NCBI RefSeq assembly: GCF_003597395.2
Contig: NC_133770.1
Coordinates: forward strand, 202,743,316 to 202,807,315
DNA length: 64,000 nt
From: Chelonoidis abingdonii
Taxonomy: Eukaryota > Chordata > Testudines > Testudinidae
Reading direction: 5' to 3'
The position numbers and the translations under genes are program-made. Numbering within the stretch: the first letter of the stretch is position 1; each line of letters opens with the position of its first letter. Under the pieces are notes generated by a model, which was not told the DNA's origin, ran no database searches, and was given only the letters and a program-made list of their open reading frames with translations. Of this stretch, positions 32,041-43,374 are shown one piece after another.

Positions 32041-35000
32041 TATGATGCATGATATAAATCTTCCTCTCTCATTATGAATCCCACAAAAGGGGACCTTGTG
32101 GGAGGGAATACTTGGAATTTCTTCCACTCAGTGGAGGTTGTAGGATTTTGTCCCTTAGGAAGAAGCAGTGGTTTGGCACCCAAACTCCACAGATTTCAGG
32201 GGATCTACTGGGGACTTAGATCTGATCCTAAAGAGGAACTCTGCCTCTGTGCCAGATCGAGAGCTCCTTGATGCTCTCTCCTTTTATTTTGTTGGATTGG
32301 AGATGCCTTCTAGGGCTCTACTTGAAGGATGATCCACTGTGCTGAATGACCTCCCTGCACATTAAGTGGTGGGGGATGTTGTCTGGTTGTTGGAAAAGGT
32401 GCCCTTTAAGGGTTAGAAAGCTAGAGAATGACTTTGTGCTGGAGCTGCCAACCAGGTCAGCATAGAGACACTTATCCATTTCCTCCAGCCCTCCTCCCCA
32501 GGTGACTGGAGAAGAGGAGGGGTCTATATAGGTCCATGCTGGTGCAGGTCCTCTCTGACCTGGACCAGGTGGAGCAGCACTCACCCTCTTAACCATAGAA
32601 GTTTTGAAATACCAGGTTTCTGAGGTCACTGCACTAGTCATCCCTTTCTCAGTTGGCTAGGAAGCATTTTTCCCTCACAGCCAGGGTGAAGTGTTTTTTT
32701 CTTCACCATCCTCACAGCAAATTCTGGTGGGGAGAGAGGGGAGGAGTTTAGCTGGGGCAAACATAAAAAGGGAGTTAGGCTATGATCTTGCAACTCATTA
32801 TGTAAACATGGGGTGAACATCTAGTGCAGGTATGCCACATGGAAGGGATACACTGATCAGATAAAATGGATTGGTAAAGGATTTAAAGGAGATATTCTTT
32901 AAAAAAGCAGAAATAGCGAGGGTTGGGCTCATGAGTGGCACAGCAAGGAGCCAATCACCCCTCCTGTATAGTGTCCCCCCTCATTTGAGGTGGGGGATGG
33001 TGAGGTCTCACCAGTGGGTTGGCTGGGGATTGATGTGAGTAAGGAGGAGGGCTAATGTAAGCCCCCTGGGTATACATTAAAATGATTATGGAATTACTTG
33101 CATTGTACATTTTTTATCTGCTGGGTACTACCAGATATTTAAGAATAAAGTTGCAGCCTAATTATACCATGTCCAAAGTCTCTTGTCCTTTCAGCATAGC
33201 CAGACAATGGTAGGGGTAGGGTCTTTGACTCTACATAGATGTATTCTCTTTCCAAAGAAATAAGGGGTGGGAAGATGATGCATGCCCCTTACTGCAGAGG
33301 AAGTACCATGCCCATAAAGAATGCTCTGTGGGGCACAAGATAGGGGATATAGGTTCTACCAAATTGGCTGATCCCTGTTACCTAAACCAGGAGGGCTAAG
33401 GCTTACCTGTGAGGATTTAGAGAGAACAATCCTCTATTAATTTCCATGCGAATGGACGTTAGAGCAACAAATGATGATAATATCACTATACAATGAAGTA
33501 GGAGGACAGAAGGTTGTATTTAAATGCCATATCTGGAATCCTAGCAAAGGAATCTTGAACATGATTGGTTGAGTAAATTGTGATTGCATATCACGCTTAA
33601 TATCTCATATCTAAAAATTCATTGTTAAATGTATGTTTAAAGTACTAGAGTATTTACCCTTTCTGATGTATTTAATAACTTGAATTACTTTAGTAATCAT
33701 TGATTCTACACATGCAAAATGTGCTGAATGGGTACCACTGGTATGAACATGTCCAGGCCAAAGTTTGTGTTTATATATGTAGTGATACAAGTTACTTGAC
33801 TGATTCTTCACTTAGATGCATTGTTATAATTCAGGAATAAATGAGTGTGGAAGCAGAAGATATATTGATATGAAAGATGCTGTAACAAAGTTAATATGAT
33901 GGTAGTCTGATTTTTGTAGGGTTCACAGGTTTGTGGACAGTAGAAGGAAATTAATTCATATTCTAATCTGGGAGGTGGATGAAGCACTCCAAAAATATTT
34001 CTTATGGATATTGGAGAGGAGTGGGGTGGAATTGCTCAGTATTGTGTTTGAAGTCAATAGTAATTTTACTGCTGACATTTATGAGAAACAGGATCAGGCC
34101 ACTGATATACTCTGATGGGATCATATTGAGTAACAATGAGAATCATGGGGAAACTATTTTTTCCGGTTTCAACTGAAATTGTTTTATGGAACAAACAAAA
34201 ATGTGTGAATCATATTACATAGCTAGCTAACATTGCGAGTTATCCTTATCTACCATGATTGAAATAGTTTTTCTTTCAAGTGTATAATATGTCAGGAAAA
34301 ACATGATTAGTGTCACATCTCTACTCCAAAACAAATGACAAGCATGTTGTATCTGCATCCCCCAACATGGTGGTTTTCACACTGTAGACAGGTTTAGTCT
34401 TGATGCTTCATCAATGAGCACAGGGGAGGTTGCAATAATGATTCAGCTTCCACCTGACAGAAGGTATTACCATTCAGAGCACAGCTGATGTTGTTTATCA
34501 TTGCATTTGAATCTGTACAGCACATTCTCTATTTGATTTGCTGAATAAAAAGGAACAGTGGCAAGGGAAGAAGAGTTTTCTTAGAGCTGTGACAATCTTT
34601 TTTTATTAAAAGTTCTCTTAAATCTGCAGAAGGGAGATGGGGAGAAAGATGGCCATGTTCTGCTTTCATTTCCCTGACCTGCAGATATTCACCTGAAGAC
34701 CAGGCTATTAAAGGGATTATGTCATACATTAAGGGGTTACTGAGATTAAAAGATTAAAAATACCTCCTTTATAAAGACTCTTAGAAACTAAAATTATGTA
34801 TTGGATAGGTTAATTGTGAAGAGAACAATACATTCGCTGCCTTTTTTAGCTAGGTTTAAATTTATAGCAGTAATACAACTTGCAGAAAATGAGACAGATG
34901 TTAGAATATCATGTCTATCATGGATTTTTGTGTTACAGTGAAGAAAATGGTTTTGTCAAGTGTCCATTAGTATATAAATAAACAGTTTTCAACATAGGTT

Positions 35001-35259
35001 GAATGAATCTAGGGAGGGACACATTGCTGACAGCCATTGTCAGCAATACATCATTTTCCAGGACTAGATCACTGGTGAATACATATGTCAAAGTGGTGCA
35101 ATCCCATTGACCTCAGTGACTGGATTGGAAACAGAATTAATGTACGTTCATTTTTCTGTTACCCCTTCTGTATCTCAGACCTGTTCTCCCTCCCACCCCC
35201 GCCCGTGTTGAAGAAAGAAATAACCTAAAACTCCTGGTGTAAAGAATATCTGTCTCAAG
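32041..35259. other. No gene supported; one polyadenylation-like region
   Basis: About 3.2 kb without a recognised repeat. Near 32930-33200 the sequence changes character (GC-richer, then AATAAA at about 33144 and a downstream T/C-rich stretch), which could be the 3' part of an unrecognised LTR or retrocopy, but no ends could be set. Reading frames are short. Confidence 0.45.
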
Positions 35260-35897
35260 TAGGGTGACCAGACATCGCGATTTTATCCAGACTGTCCCAA
35301 TATTTACTTGTTTTGTCCTGCATCCCTACCGAACATTGGTTGGGATGCAAATTGTCCTGATATTTTGCCCTCCAGCGCACAGGGCTTGTGCATCCCTGCC
35401 CCAACTCCACCCTGGCCCCACCCCACTCCATTGCTCTCTCTCCCCCATTGGATCCCTCCCCAAGTCCCTGCCCTGCCCCCTCCCCCCAGCCCTTTCCCCT
35501 CATTGCCCTATTGGATCCCTCCCCAAATCCCCACCCTGGCCCCACGTGGGCCCCAAGCATGCCGCATTGCTCCTCCTCACCCCTCCCTCCCAGGATTACA
35601 CTAATCAGCTTTATGGCGGCGCAAGCACTGGAGGGAGTGGGGAGAAGCAGGACATGGCAGCCAGCTCAGGGAAGGTGGAGACGCAGTGGAGGCAAACTGG
35701 TGCGGGGGGGCAGGATGTGGAGCTGCCATGGGTACTTAGCCCCTACCAATTTTTCCTATGCTTCGGTGGTGCTTGGTCATTCTTTCCTCTGCCGCTGGCT
35801 CTAGGGTCTTTGTTTGTTTGTTGCGCTACTGGCACACACACCCTGCCCCCCGCCCCCCCGTGTCCTGATATTTCACGTCTCTCATCTGATCACTCTA
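35260..35897 (+). mobile_element. hAT element with TAGGGTGACCA ends and 8-bp target duplication
   Basis: The left end reads TAGGGTGACCAGACAT and the right end, complemented, TAGAGTGATCAGATGA. Flanking 8-mers GTCTCAAG (35252-35259) and ATCTCAAG (35898-35905) differ at one position, which supports a hAT origin. The interior is C-rich on the plus strand with repeated 'gatccctccccaa' words, giving a 244-codon proline-rich frame at 35264-35998 that is a composition artefact rather than a gene. Confidence 0.82.
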
Positions 35898-35905
35898 ATC
35901 TCAAG

Positions 35906-37484
35906 ACTCTAGGAACTAATGAAGAGAAGAAAAAAAGACTGACATTTGACCCAAGGATGAATTGGTACTTGACTATTGGATTTTCTGTTACAATCTGAAT
36001 TGAGAAAAAGAGCCTCATTGTGCCCTGAATGTTACTATTTACTATACTTCTTTTTCTGACTTCTAAATATTTTGACAAATCTCTTCATAGTCTTCATCTT
36101 TGTTTCCACATTTAAGCTAAATTGCTAAATTCCTTCTCCCCCTTTTAATTACTCTAGCTCTAGCTCTCTCATGTTTTAGAGGATTAATGACGTGACTGTC
36201 TGTCTCTGCCTTTGTCCTCTCATCCCACTTACGTCTAATATGATATTCCTTTGAGTATGATGGACAGCCAGCATTGATTACTAGTGCATGTTTATTAATA
36301 TTAATACTCTGGCTATTACTTTATTTCATTGCACAGTGAACACTTAAGTTTTAATTAAATTCTAATCTTTGCTATTGTAGTGTTGTTGTTTTTTCACTGT
36401 GGCTATCCTTCCATTTGTTAAGACAGAGAGGAAGAGATTGTGGTAGTCATGTCCTGAGATAATGAAGGCCTGGAGCAGAGTTCAGCTGTATTGGCAGACA
36501 GAAAAGACCAGATCTTAGAGATGATTCTGGAAGAAGGGCCAATGTTTAGTCATATCATATATGTGTGGGTCCAAAGAGATGAGTCAAAGGGGACACCCAC
36601 GTTATGGGTCTGAGTGAATGGTGATGGTGTCTGCAGTGACTGGAAAGGAGAGAGAGGGTTGTTGGTGCGTGGGAGCAAAATCAAAGAGGTCTTTCATTTT
36701 TTTTTTTTCTTTCTTTGATCTTATAATTGCAGTTTGTCTTCTTTCTATTCTGTAGGCACGGAGGCACCGGTCTACAACTCTTGGCTCATCACAAGATTGA
36801 CAAGTAGACTCACTGATCAGATTGTGAGAGCCGTAGAGGACTCTAGGGTTTGCTTTATATCTTCTATTTTCCTTCATTCTTTCTCCTCCTCACTCATTGC
36901 TGATTTTAGGGGCAAGTCTCACTGCTTTGAGACTGAAGAAAGTAAGTTGTATTACAAAATTATTTCAGAGATCAGGAAAAAGATAGGAATCAATGGAAAT
37001 TAAGCGTATTTCTGCACCTTCCAGACTTCTGTCCCTCAACATTTTCCTCATTTCTCATCCCTCATACATGCACCAACAGCCTGGGGTCAGTAACAGGTTT
37101 GTTAATATATTTAAACATAATATTGGTCTATCTACATGTGAAAATAGCTCCATACAAGTGTAGCCCAGGCCAAGAAAGAGAAACTGAATTCTTACAAGTT
37201 AAAGTGGACACTCCTCAGGGCAGAGCATTTCTCTTCCTCACCCAATGTGCAAGGACCCAAGGTTTGAGATTTTATCTTTCTGGTCCAAAGAGAAACAAAA
37301 TACACACACACAGGCTTGAGTCAGCTTTAATCTACAAACCAGATTTCTCATTATCTCTATAGTCCTTCCGTTTCCCAGTTCTTCCTTGTTTCCTGACATT
37401 AGGCTAATATGGGATCTTTTTCTTCCCCTTAGTTGCCTCCCACAGCTTTCCACTATTTCCTCTTTATATTCTTGCTGTAATGAG
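35906..37484. other. AT-rich DNA, nothing recognised
   Basis: Poly-T near 36696-36710. No repeat family, RNA gene or supported exon. Confidence 0.5.
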
Positions 37485-37855
37485 TAGAGCTGAGTGAAAA
37501 TTTCACATGAAATTATTTCAGCAAAAAATGAAGATGTGGCAACATCAAAACATTTCACATATTTGTGCTGATTTTGCCAAATTTATTTTGGTTGTGTGGA
37601 GTGGAGGGACTATAAAATTTTTGAAACTTTTTTTCATTTTGACATATTGGAAAAAATATTCTGATGCTACCTGTTTGAAAAGACTTCATTTCAAAATTTC
37701 CTTTAATTTTATTTTTAAAGCAATCTAACATTTTAAAACGGTCAAAATTAAAGCAAAACATTCAATTTTGTACAACAAAATTTTTCATTTGACCTGAAAT
37801 GACATTTTTAACTCTGATTTTCCAAAAATTAAAAAAAAAAAATCTTGGTTTTGGT
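37485..37855 (+). repeat. AT-rich repeat starting TAGAGCTGAGTGAAAA
   Basis: A partial copy of the AT-rich family: it begins TAGAGCTGAGTGAAAATTTC and continues with repeated 'aaaatttt', 'caacatcaaaacatttcac' and 'tttcattttgacatattgg'. The distal half with tRNA-like units, seen at 14305-15065, is absent. Confidence 0.6.
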
Positions 37856-39002
37856 TTGATGCACAGCAATTTTCCCCATCCCCCAACCCCAAATATTCTG
37901 GAATTGCCAGAGAACCAAACTATTCGTTATTCTCCCAGGTCTGCTAATGAGACCCTTATTAACTCCTTCCTTGTGGAGTCTAGAATAGAAAATGTCATAA
38001 AAAAGTCTATATTCAGTTTCTTTGTCATTTCCCTTCACTACCATTTTCTCTCTTCCATAAGAACAAACTAATACCAAAAGCACCAACTGGCAATTCTCCT
38101 CAGGAAAGCTAGTAAACCAAGAAATGAAAAGTTAGGGAGACCAATACCATATGGAGATATAATGAGCAGCAACAACAAAATTAGGAACATTTTCAAAAAG
38201 TATCAGAAGGGAAATTGTATACACACTGTAACTTTAAAGTTCATCAACTTTTTTTTTTTTTTTCAAACCTCCAAGAAAAGTTCTATCATGAAATATGGCA
38301 AGGAAGTTGAAGAGGGATTGGTTTCTTTTTGAGGTAGTCAGGGCAGAATGCAAATCAAGTTTATCATGGGAAGCTAATTTCTTTGTCCTGTTTACAACTT
38401 CTGAGCAGCTTCCTTCTTTTTTTCTAGTCCTACTTTCCTGTCATCAGTGAGACTTTATCATCATCTTAAGCATAACTTTGTATTTTTAAATGTTGTCTTT
38501 CAACATTGCTTCATGAAAGGATACATGGTTAGGGTTTGAAACAACTTTGGCCTGTCATTCAATTTCATTGCAAACAGAGATTCACTGTTGCAGAGTTAAT
38601 AGGTCGGTTCAACTCTATTACTCTATTCATTTTACTATTAACTTTTTATTTTTAGGCTTATTATGTGGTTACAGGCAGTTTTTCTATCAATTGCTTGTTT
38701 CAATACCTGTATTGATCTTTGGAACCTCCTTTCCCCATATGCTTCTTTTCTATTTAATTTCTTTAGTGTTACGAAAATAAAAAAAAATCGAAATGCTTTT
38801 AAATGGTGAATGGGTTTTGTCCACTATGTGCTAGCAATCAGAAGGAGATGGAGTCAGAGGAATTACAAATGAGAGCAACATGCTTTATCTCTGTGCAAGT
38901 GTCAGATGCTGAAAGAACATATGAGTGGGAATGTACAGTGATACTTGAATTAAGCTCAGTTTCTCTAATTTAATTATTATGTGGCAACTATATGCCTCTG
39001 TA
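37856..39002. other. AT-rich DNA, nothing recognised
   Basis: No supported feature. A T run at 38251-38264 is the only simple repeat. Confidence 0.5.
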
Positions 39003-39200
39003 TTAGCCAAGATGGGCAGGGATGGTGTCCCTAGCTTCTGTCTGCCAGAAGCTGGGAATGGGCAACAGGGAATGGATCGCTTGATAATTACCTGTTCCGT
39101 TCATTCCCTCTGAAGCATGTGGCATTGGCCACTGTCAGAAGAGAGGACACTGGGCTAGATGGACCTTTGGTCTGACTCAGTAAGGCCATTCTTATGTTCT
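39003..39200 (+). mobile_element. CR1 3'-UTR fragment, sense
   Basis: The segment from 'ccaagatgggcagggatggt' to 'ggaccattcttatgttct'-like text contains 'gggctagatggacctttggt' and 'ctgactcagtaaggccattc', the sense 3' end of the CR1 subfamily that is antisense at 16978 and 63473. It is a short 5'-truncated insertion. Confidence 0.88.
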
Positions 39201-39561
39201 CCAATTGGTTCATAACAATTGATTCTCAAGAAAGCACTTTTCAGTTTTTTCTATTAATCAATTTTAAAAATAATTCTTCAGCAAATTCCCAATCCAGCAA
39301 AGTATTTAAGCATGTGCTTAATTTTAAACATGCACATGTGTTTTGGCATGATCAGGGCCTAAGATTACTATAACTGAACAGGGATAAAGGGGAAAAAATC
39401 TCTGTTTTTGAAGTTTGTTTGCATTGTGCATCTGTGTTGTTTGATCTCACTGTAGCTGATGCAGCACACCTTTCTTCATGCCCTATAAGAGGGTGTTTTC
39501 CAGTACTAGCAGTAGCAAAACTGAAATTGTAAGGCATCAGGCAGGAGTATGCCCAGACGTA
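39201..39561. other. Spacer, nothing recognised
   Basis: About 360 bp of AT-rich sequence between a CR1 fragment and a Harbinger element. No supported feature. Confidence 0.5.
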
Positions 39562-39935
39562 GGCTATGTCTACACTATGAAATTAGGTCAATTTAATAAA
39601 GTCGACTTTTTAGAAATCGATTTGATACAGCCGATTGTATGTGTCCTCACTAAGTGCATTAAAGTCAGTGGTGTGTATCCACAGTTTCGAGGCTAGCATC
39701 AACTTTCAGAGCATTGCACTGTGGTAGCTATCCCACAGTTCCTGCGGTCTCCACCACCCATTGCAATTCTGGGTTGAGCTCCTAATGCCTGATGGGGCAA
39801 AAACCATTGTCACAGGTGGTTCTGGGTACATGTCATCAGGCCCGCGTCCCTCCCTTCCTCCATGAAAGCAATGGCAAAAATCGTTTCTTGCCTTTTTTCC
39901 TGAGTTACCCATGCAGATGACATACCACGGCAAGC

Positions 39936-40640
39936 ATGGAGCCTACTCAGCTCACTGTCACAGTATGTCTCTTGGGTGCTGCTGGCAGACGCAGTACTGC
40001 AGTGCTACGCAGCAGCATCCCCTTGCCTTTCACTGTGGATGGCAGAAAGTGCAATATGACTGCTAACCGTCATCCTCATCCCGTGGGTGCTCCTGGCTGA
40101 CCTCGGTGAGGTTGGTAGCGGGTGCCTGGATAAAAATGGGAATGACTCCAGGTCATTCTCTTAAAGTTTTGTCTAATGGAGATTCAGTCCTGCCTGGAAT
40201 ATCATGCCAACTGGAGGCTTCTGCCTCAGACTGCTCTCCCAGTCGGCAGTACCACACAGTCGCACCTACCCCAGCCTACCCCTTGCTCCCATGGCACATG
40301 AAGTCTGGACAGTAGTAAGGAGCAGTTCAACTATAGGCTGAGCATAATGGTGGTAGAATGTGCCTTTGGGCATTTAAAAGCTCGCTGGCACTGTTTGCTG
40401 ACTAGGTTAGACCTCAGCAGAACCAATATTACCATTGTTATTACTGCTTGCTGTGTGCTCCACAATATCTGTGAGAGTAAGGGGGAGACATTTATGGTGG
40501 GGTGGAATATTGAAGCAGATCTCCTGGCCGCTGATTACGTGCAGCCAGACACCAGAGTGGTTAGAAGAGCACAGCAGGGCACTCTGTGCATCACTGAAGC
40601 TTTGAAAACCAGTTTCATGACTAGCCATGCTACGGTGTGA
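39936..40640 (+). pseudogene. Harbinger transposase remnant, internally deleted
   Basis: After ATGGAGCCTACTCAG at 39936 the text passes through the 5' portion and joins, near 40270, to the C-terminal region. The 40347-40640 frame is open for 97 codons and shows MVVECAFGHLKARW with the catalytic Glu, TACCVLHNICESKGETFM, and LAADYVQPDTRVVRRAQQG. Because the central D-containing part is gone, no active nuclease could be made. Confidence 0.85.
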
Positions 40641-40790
40641 AAGTTCTGGTTGTTTCTCCTTGATGAAAACCCACCCCCTTGGTTCACTCTACATCCCTGT
40701 AAGCCAGCTGCCGTCCCTTTCCCCATTTGATCTCCACTTGCAGAGGCAATAAAGTCATTGTTTCAAATTCATGCATTCTTTATTCATTCA

Positions 40791-40982
40791 TTACGTAAAT
40801 AGGGGGATAACTGCCAAGAGGGGTGGGGGAGGAGGGAAGCACAGGGGTGGGATAGTTGTAGGGGCACCCCCTAGAATGGCATGCAGCTCATCATAGAAGT
40901 GGCATCTCTGGGGCTCTGACCTGGAGTGGCTGTTTGCCTCTCTGGTTCTTTGGTAGGCTTGCCTGAGCTCCTTAAGTTTCAT
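40791..40982 (-). pseudogene. Harbinger Myb-like gene remnant
   Basis: The minus-strand frame reads KLKELRQAYQRTREAN, CHFYDELHAILGG in order, which is the conserved C-terminal half of the Myb/SANT-like domain of this transposon family. Further minus-strand text up to about 41165 is the diverged start of the same domain. The remainder of the gene is deleted. Confidence 0.82.
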
Positions 40983-41462
40983 GTGGACTGCTGTGGGTCC
41001 CTGTTATAACCTCTGTCCTTCATGCCCTTGGAGATTTTTTCAAATATTCTGGCAATTCGTCTTTTGGAATGGAGCTCAGATAGGACGGATTCGTGTCCCC
41101 ATACAGCGATCTGATGCAGAACCTCCCATTCAGTCCATGCTGGAACTCATTCAAAAGTTTGTGGGGCTTTTCCTGTCTACCTGACCAGTGCATCTGAGTC
41201 GAGAGCGCTGTCCAGAGCGGTCACAATGGAGCACACTGTGGGATAGCTCCCAGAGGCCCATACCATCGAGTTGCATCCACACTACCCCAAATTTGATTTT
41301 AGGGTCGATTTCAGTGCTAATCCCCTCATCAGGGAGTAGTACAGAAACGGATTTTAAGAGCCCTTTTAGTCAACAAAAATGGCTTTGTCGTGTGGACGGA
41401 TGCAGGGTTACATTGATATAATGCTGCTAAATTTGACCTAAACTCGTAGTCTAGACCAGGGC

Positions 41463-42855
41463 ATAGAATAGAAGAGAAAATGTTTTGTAGGCTTGGTCTT
41501 GGGTCTATCCAAAGAAAGACCTGCCTAAACATCAACAGAGAACCAGAAAAGCCTCCCCCCGCCCCCACCACCCTTCACTCCCCTACATGCTCACATCTTT
41601 AAATAAATAAATAAAAACCAGGATATACTATTTGAAGGGAACTTAGTCATAATTTTTGTGGATGTTACAATAAAATTGACAGTGATCTCTTAATGTTTTC
41701 AAACCATTTTGGGATTCTCAGATAAATATTGTTATATATGTTATTGATGAAGGAGATTTTCAAAGGCATCTAGGCACCCAAGGCCAGTTATAAGTCAATG
41801 GAAGTTGGGCACCTAGCTCCCATTTGTGCCTTTGAAAATTACTTCCCAGTTAGGATAAGTAGCTGTTTCCTACGGCCAAGTCTATTGTGTTTGGGCCTTC
41901 ATAACAGTTAAGGTTAGTCAATACACTTCTTTAAGGTCAGCTGTCATAGTATTCCAGAGTGACTTCAACACATTAATATCCATTCTTAGAAATTCCAACT
42001 CTTTATTAATTATAAAAGTCATTAACATGCTATTTAATTGATCTCTACAACAGCCGTATAAAATATTTAAATATTTTTGCAGACAAGGAAGATTAAAGGG
42101 GACAGGTATATTTAACTTACCCAAATCTACAATGGGTATTTGCATCAAGACTCACAAATTCCTATTCCTGAGCCTAACCCTCCATGTCACAGCTCTTTAA
42201 CTTTCACTCCATTTCCACTGTCAATGTAGCAGTTTTGATCAATGTAGCAATGTTTTTGATCAATTCAAGTCTGTATGTTCTAAATGTTTTAATATACCCA
42301 TTGAAAGTAAAACACAACTATACCAAAGCTCTCCTGAAAGAAAATTCCCACAAATAAAAATCAAGACTTTAAATTATGCATAAAGCAAAAATATGTGTGC
42401 AACATATAGAGTTATATTGCCGTAAGTCCTAGGTTTGAATCTTTGTCATTGTAAAATTTCTTTTACCAGGCTAATTCTTTTACCTGTAGCTTATCAGTTT
42501 TGACAGTCAGGGACTTCACTAGAGGTCAAATAGATTCCCTGTTTAGTGAGTTTACTTTCAACTTTACCACTCTGGGCACTCAGCGTGGTGATGGTTGACA
42601 CAATGTCTCTTAAGTAGGTGGACTGGGCTCAAAGAATTTATATTGCTATGACTGACAAGTCAAAACAAACTGTCCATACAGTCAGGTACTGAAGCATTTT
42701 TAAATGTTAAAGTACCATATGTTTCAAACAGTAAGAAAATAATAAATAATGCATTCTCCCAGAGATACCATCCACTGTCTTTGTCAATTGACAGTTCTCT
42801 TCCTCTAAGTCAGTTCATTCCCCCATGACCTGCATGATGATCTTCTTCCTTCTGT
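41463..42855. other. No gene; one short palindrome
   Basis: Contains (AAAT)n at about 41601-41616 and a palindromic repeat at 41756-41839 (listed separately). The rest is AT-rich and unrecognised. Confidence 0.5.
41756..41839. repeat. Palindromic repeat
   Basis: ATTTTCAAAGGCA at 41756-41768 is the exact inverted complement of TGCCTTTGAAAAT at 41827-41839, with 'taggcaccca' and 'gggcacctag' as a second inner pair. It can fold into a hairpin of about 84 bases and resembles a common amniote palindromic repeat. Confidence 0.7.
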
Positions 42856-43374
42856 GCACGAGTAAGGGCTGGCCTTACCAGAAGGCGAACTAAGGCGACT
42901 GCTTCAGGTGCCAGACTGTGCAGGGAGGGGGACGCCGCTAGGATTCAGAGTGTAGAAAATTGTGTCTACTGCTGGTCCCTATGTATTCTCTGCTTTAGAT
43001 GCACAGAGATGATGGAGTGCTGTGCTGGAGGAAGGAGGGCGCAAGAAACCTAACAGGCAGGCAGGAGAAAAAATGAGAGGGAATAACAGAAAGCAGAAGG
43101 TGCTGCAGGGAGAGACAGGAGGAGCCTTTTATGTACCTCTCTAGCATCCCCAGGAACCTGGACTGATAAACACCAGCTTCTCAGGGAGCTTCCTGTTTCC
43201 TGCTGCTTCCCTGAACCCACTTGAGGAGAACAGGCAGTCTACTGAAGTAGTTGGGGCCAGTTAGGCCCTTAAGATGCTGATATCTTCCCTCACTCAGGCC
43301 CTGCTACCAGCTTGCTTATTTGTCCCCTTCAATTGAGTGTTGAGAGTCACTATAGCTGGCACAGAACAGCAGGC

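Larger units (their letters stand above)
39562..41462 (+). mobile_element. Harbinger deletion derivative, 1901 bp
   Basis: It starts GGCTATGTCTACACTATG and ends TAGTCTAGACCAGGGC, diverged versions of the ends at 27517 and 31800. Flanking triplets GTA and ATA are compatible with a mutated 3-bp duplication. The interior keeps the transposase start near 39936, a fused C-terminal part at 40270-40640, and a minus-strand Myb-like remnant at 40791-40982. The middle of the transposase with the first two catalytic Asp is missing. Confidence 0.88.

Noticed and set aside
35264..35998. 244-codon open frame
   Set aside because: It lies almost entirely inside a hAT element, is dominated by Pro/Leu/Ser from C-rich sequence, overlaps similar frames in two other phases, and shows no domain.
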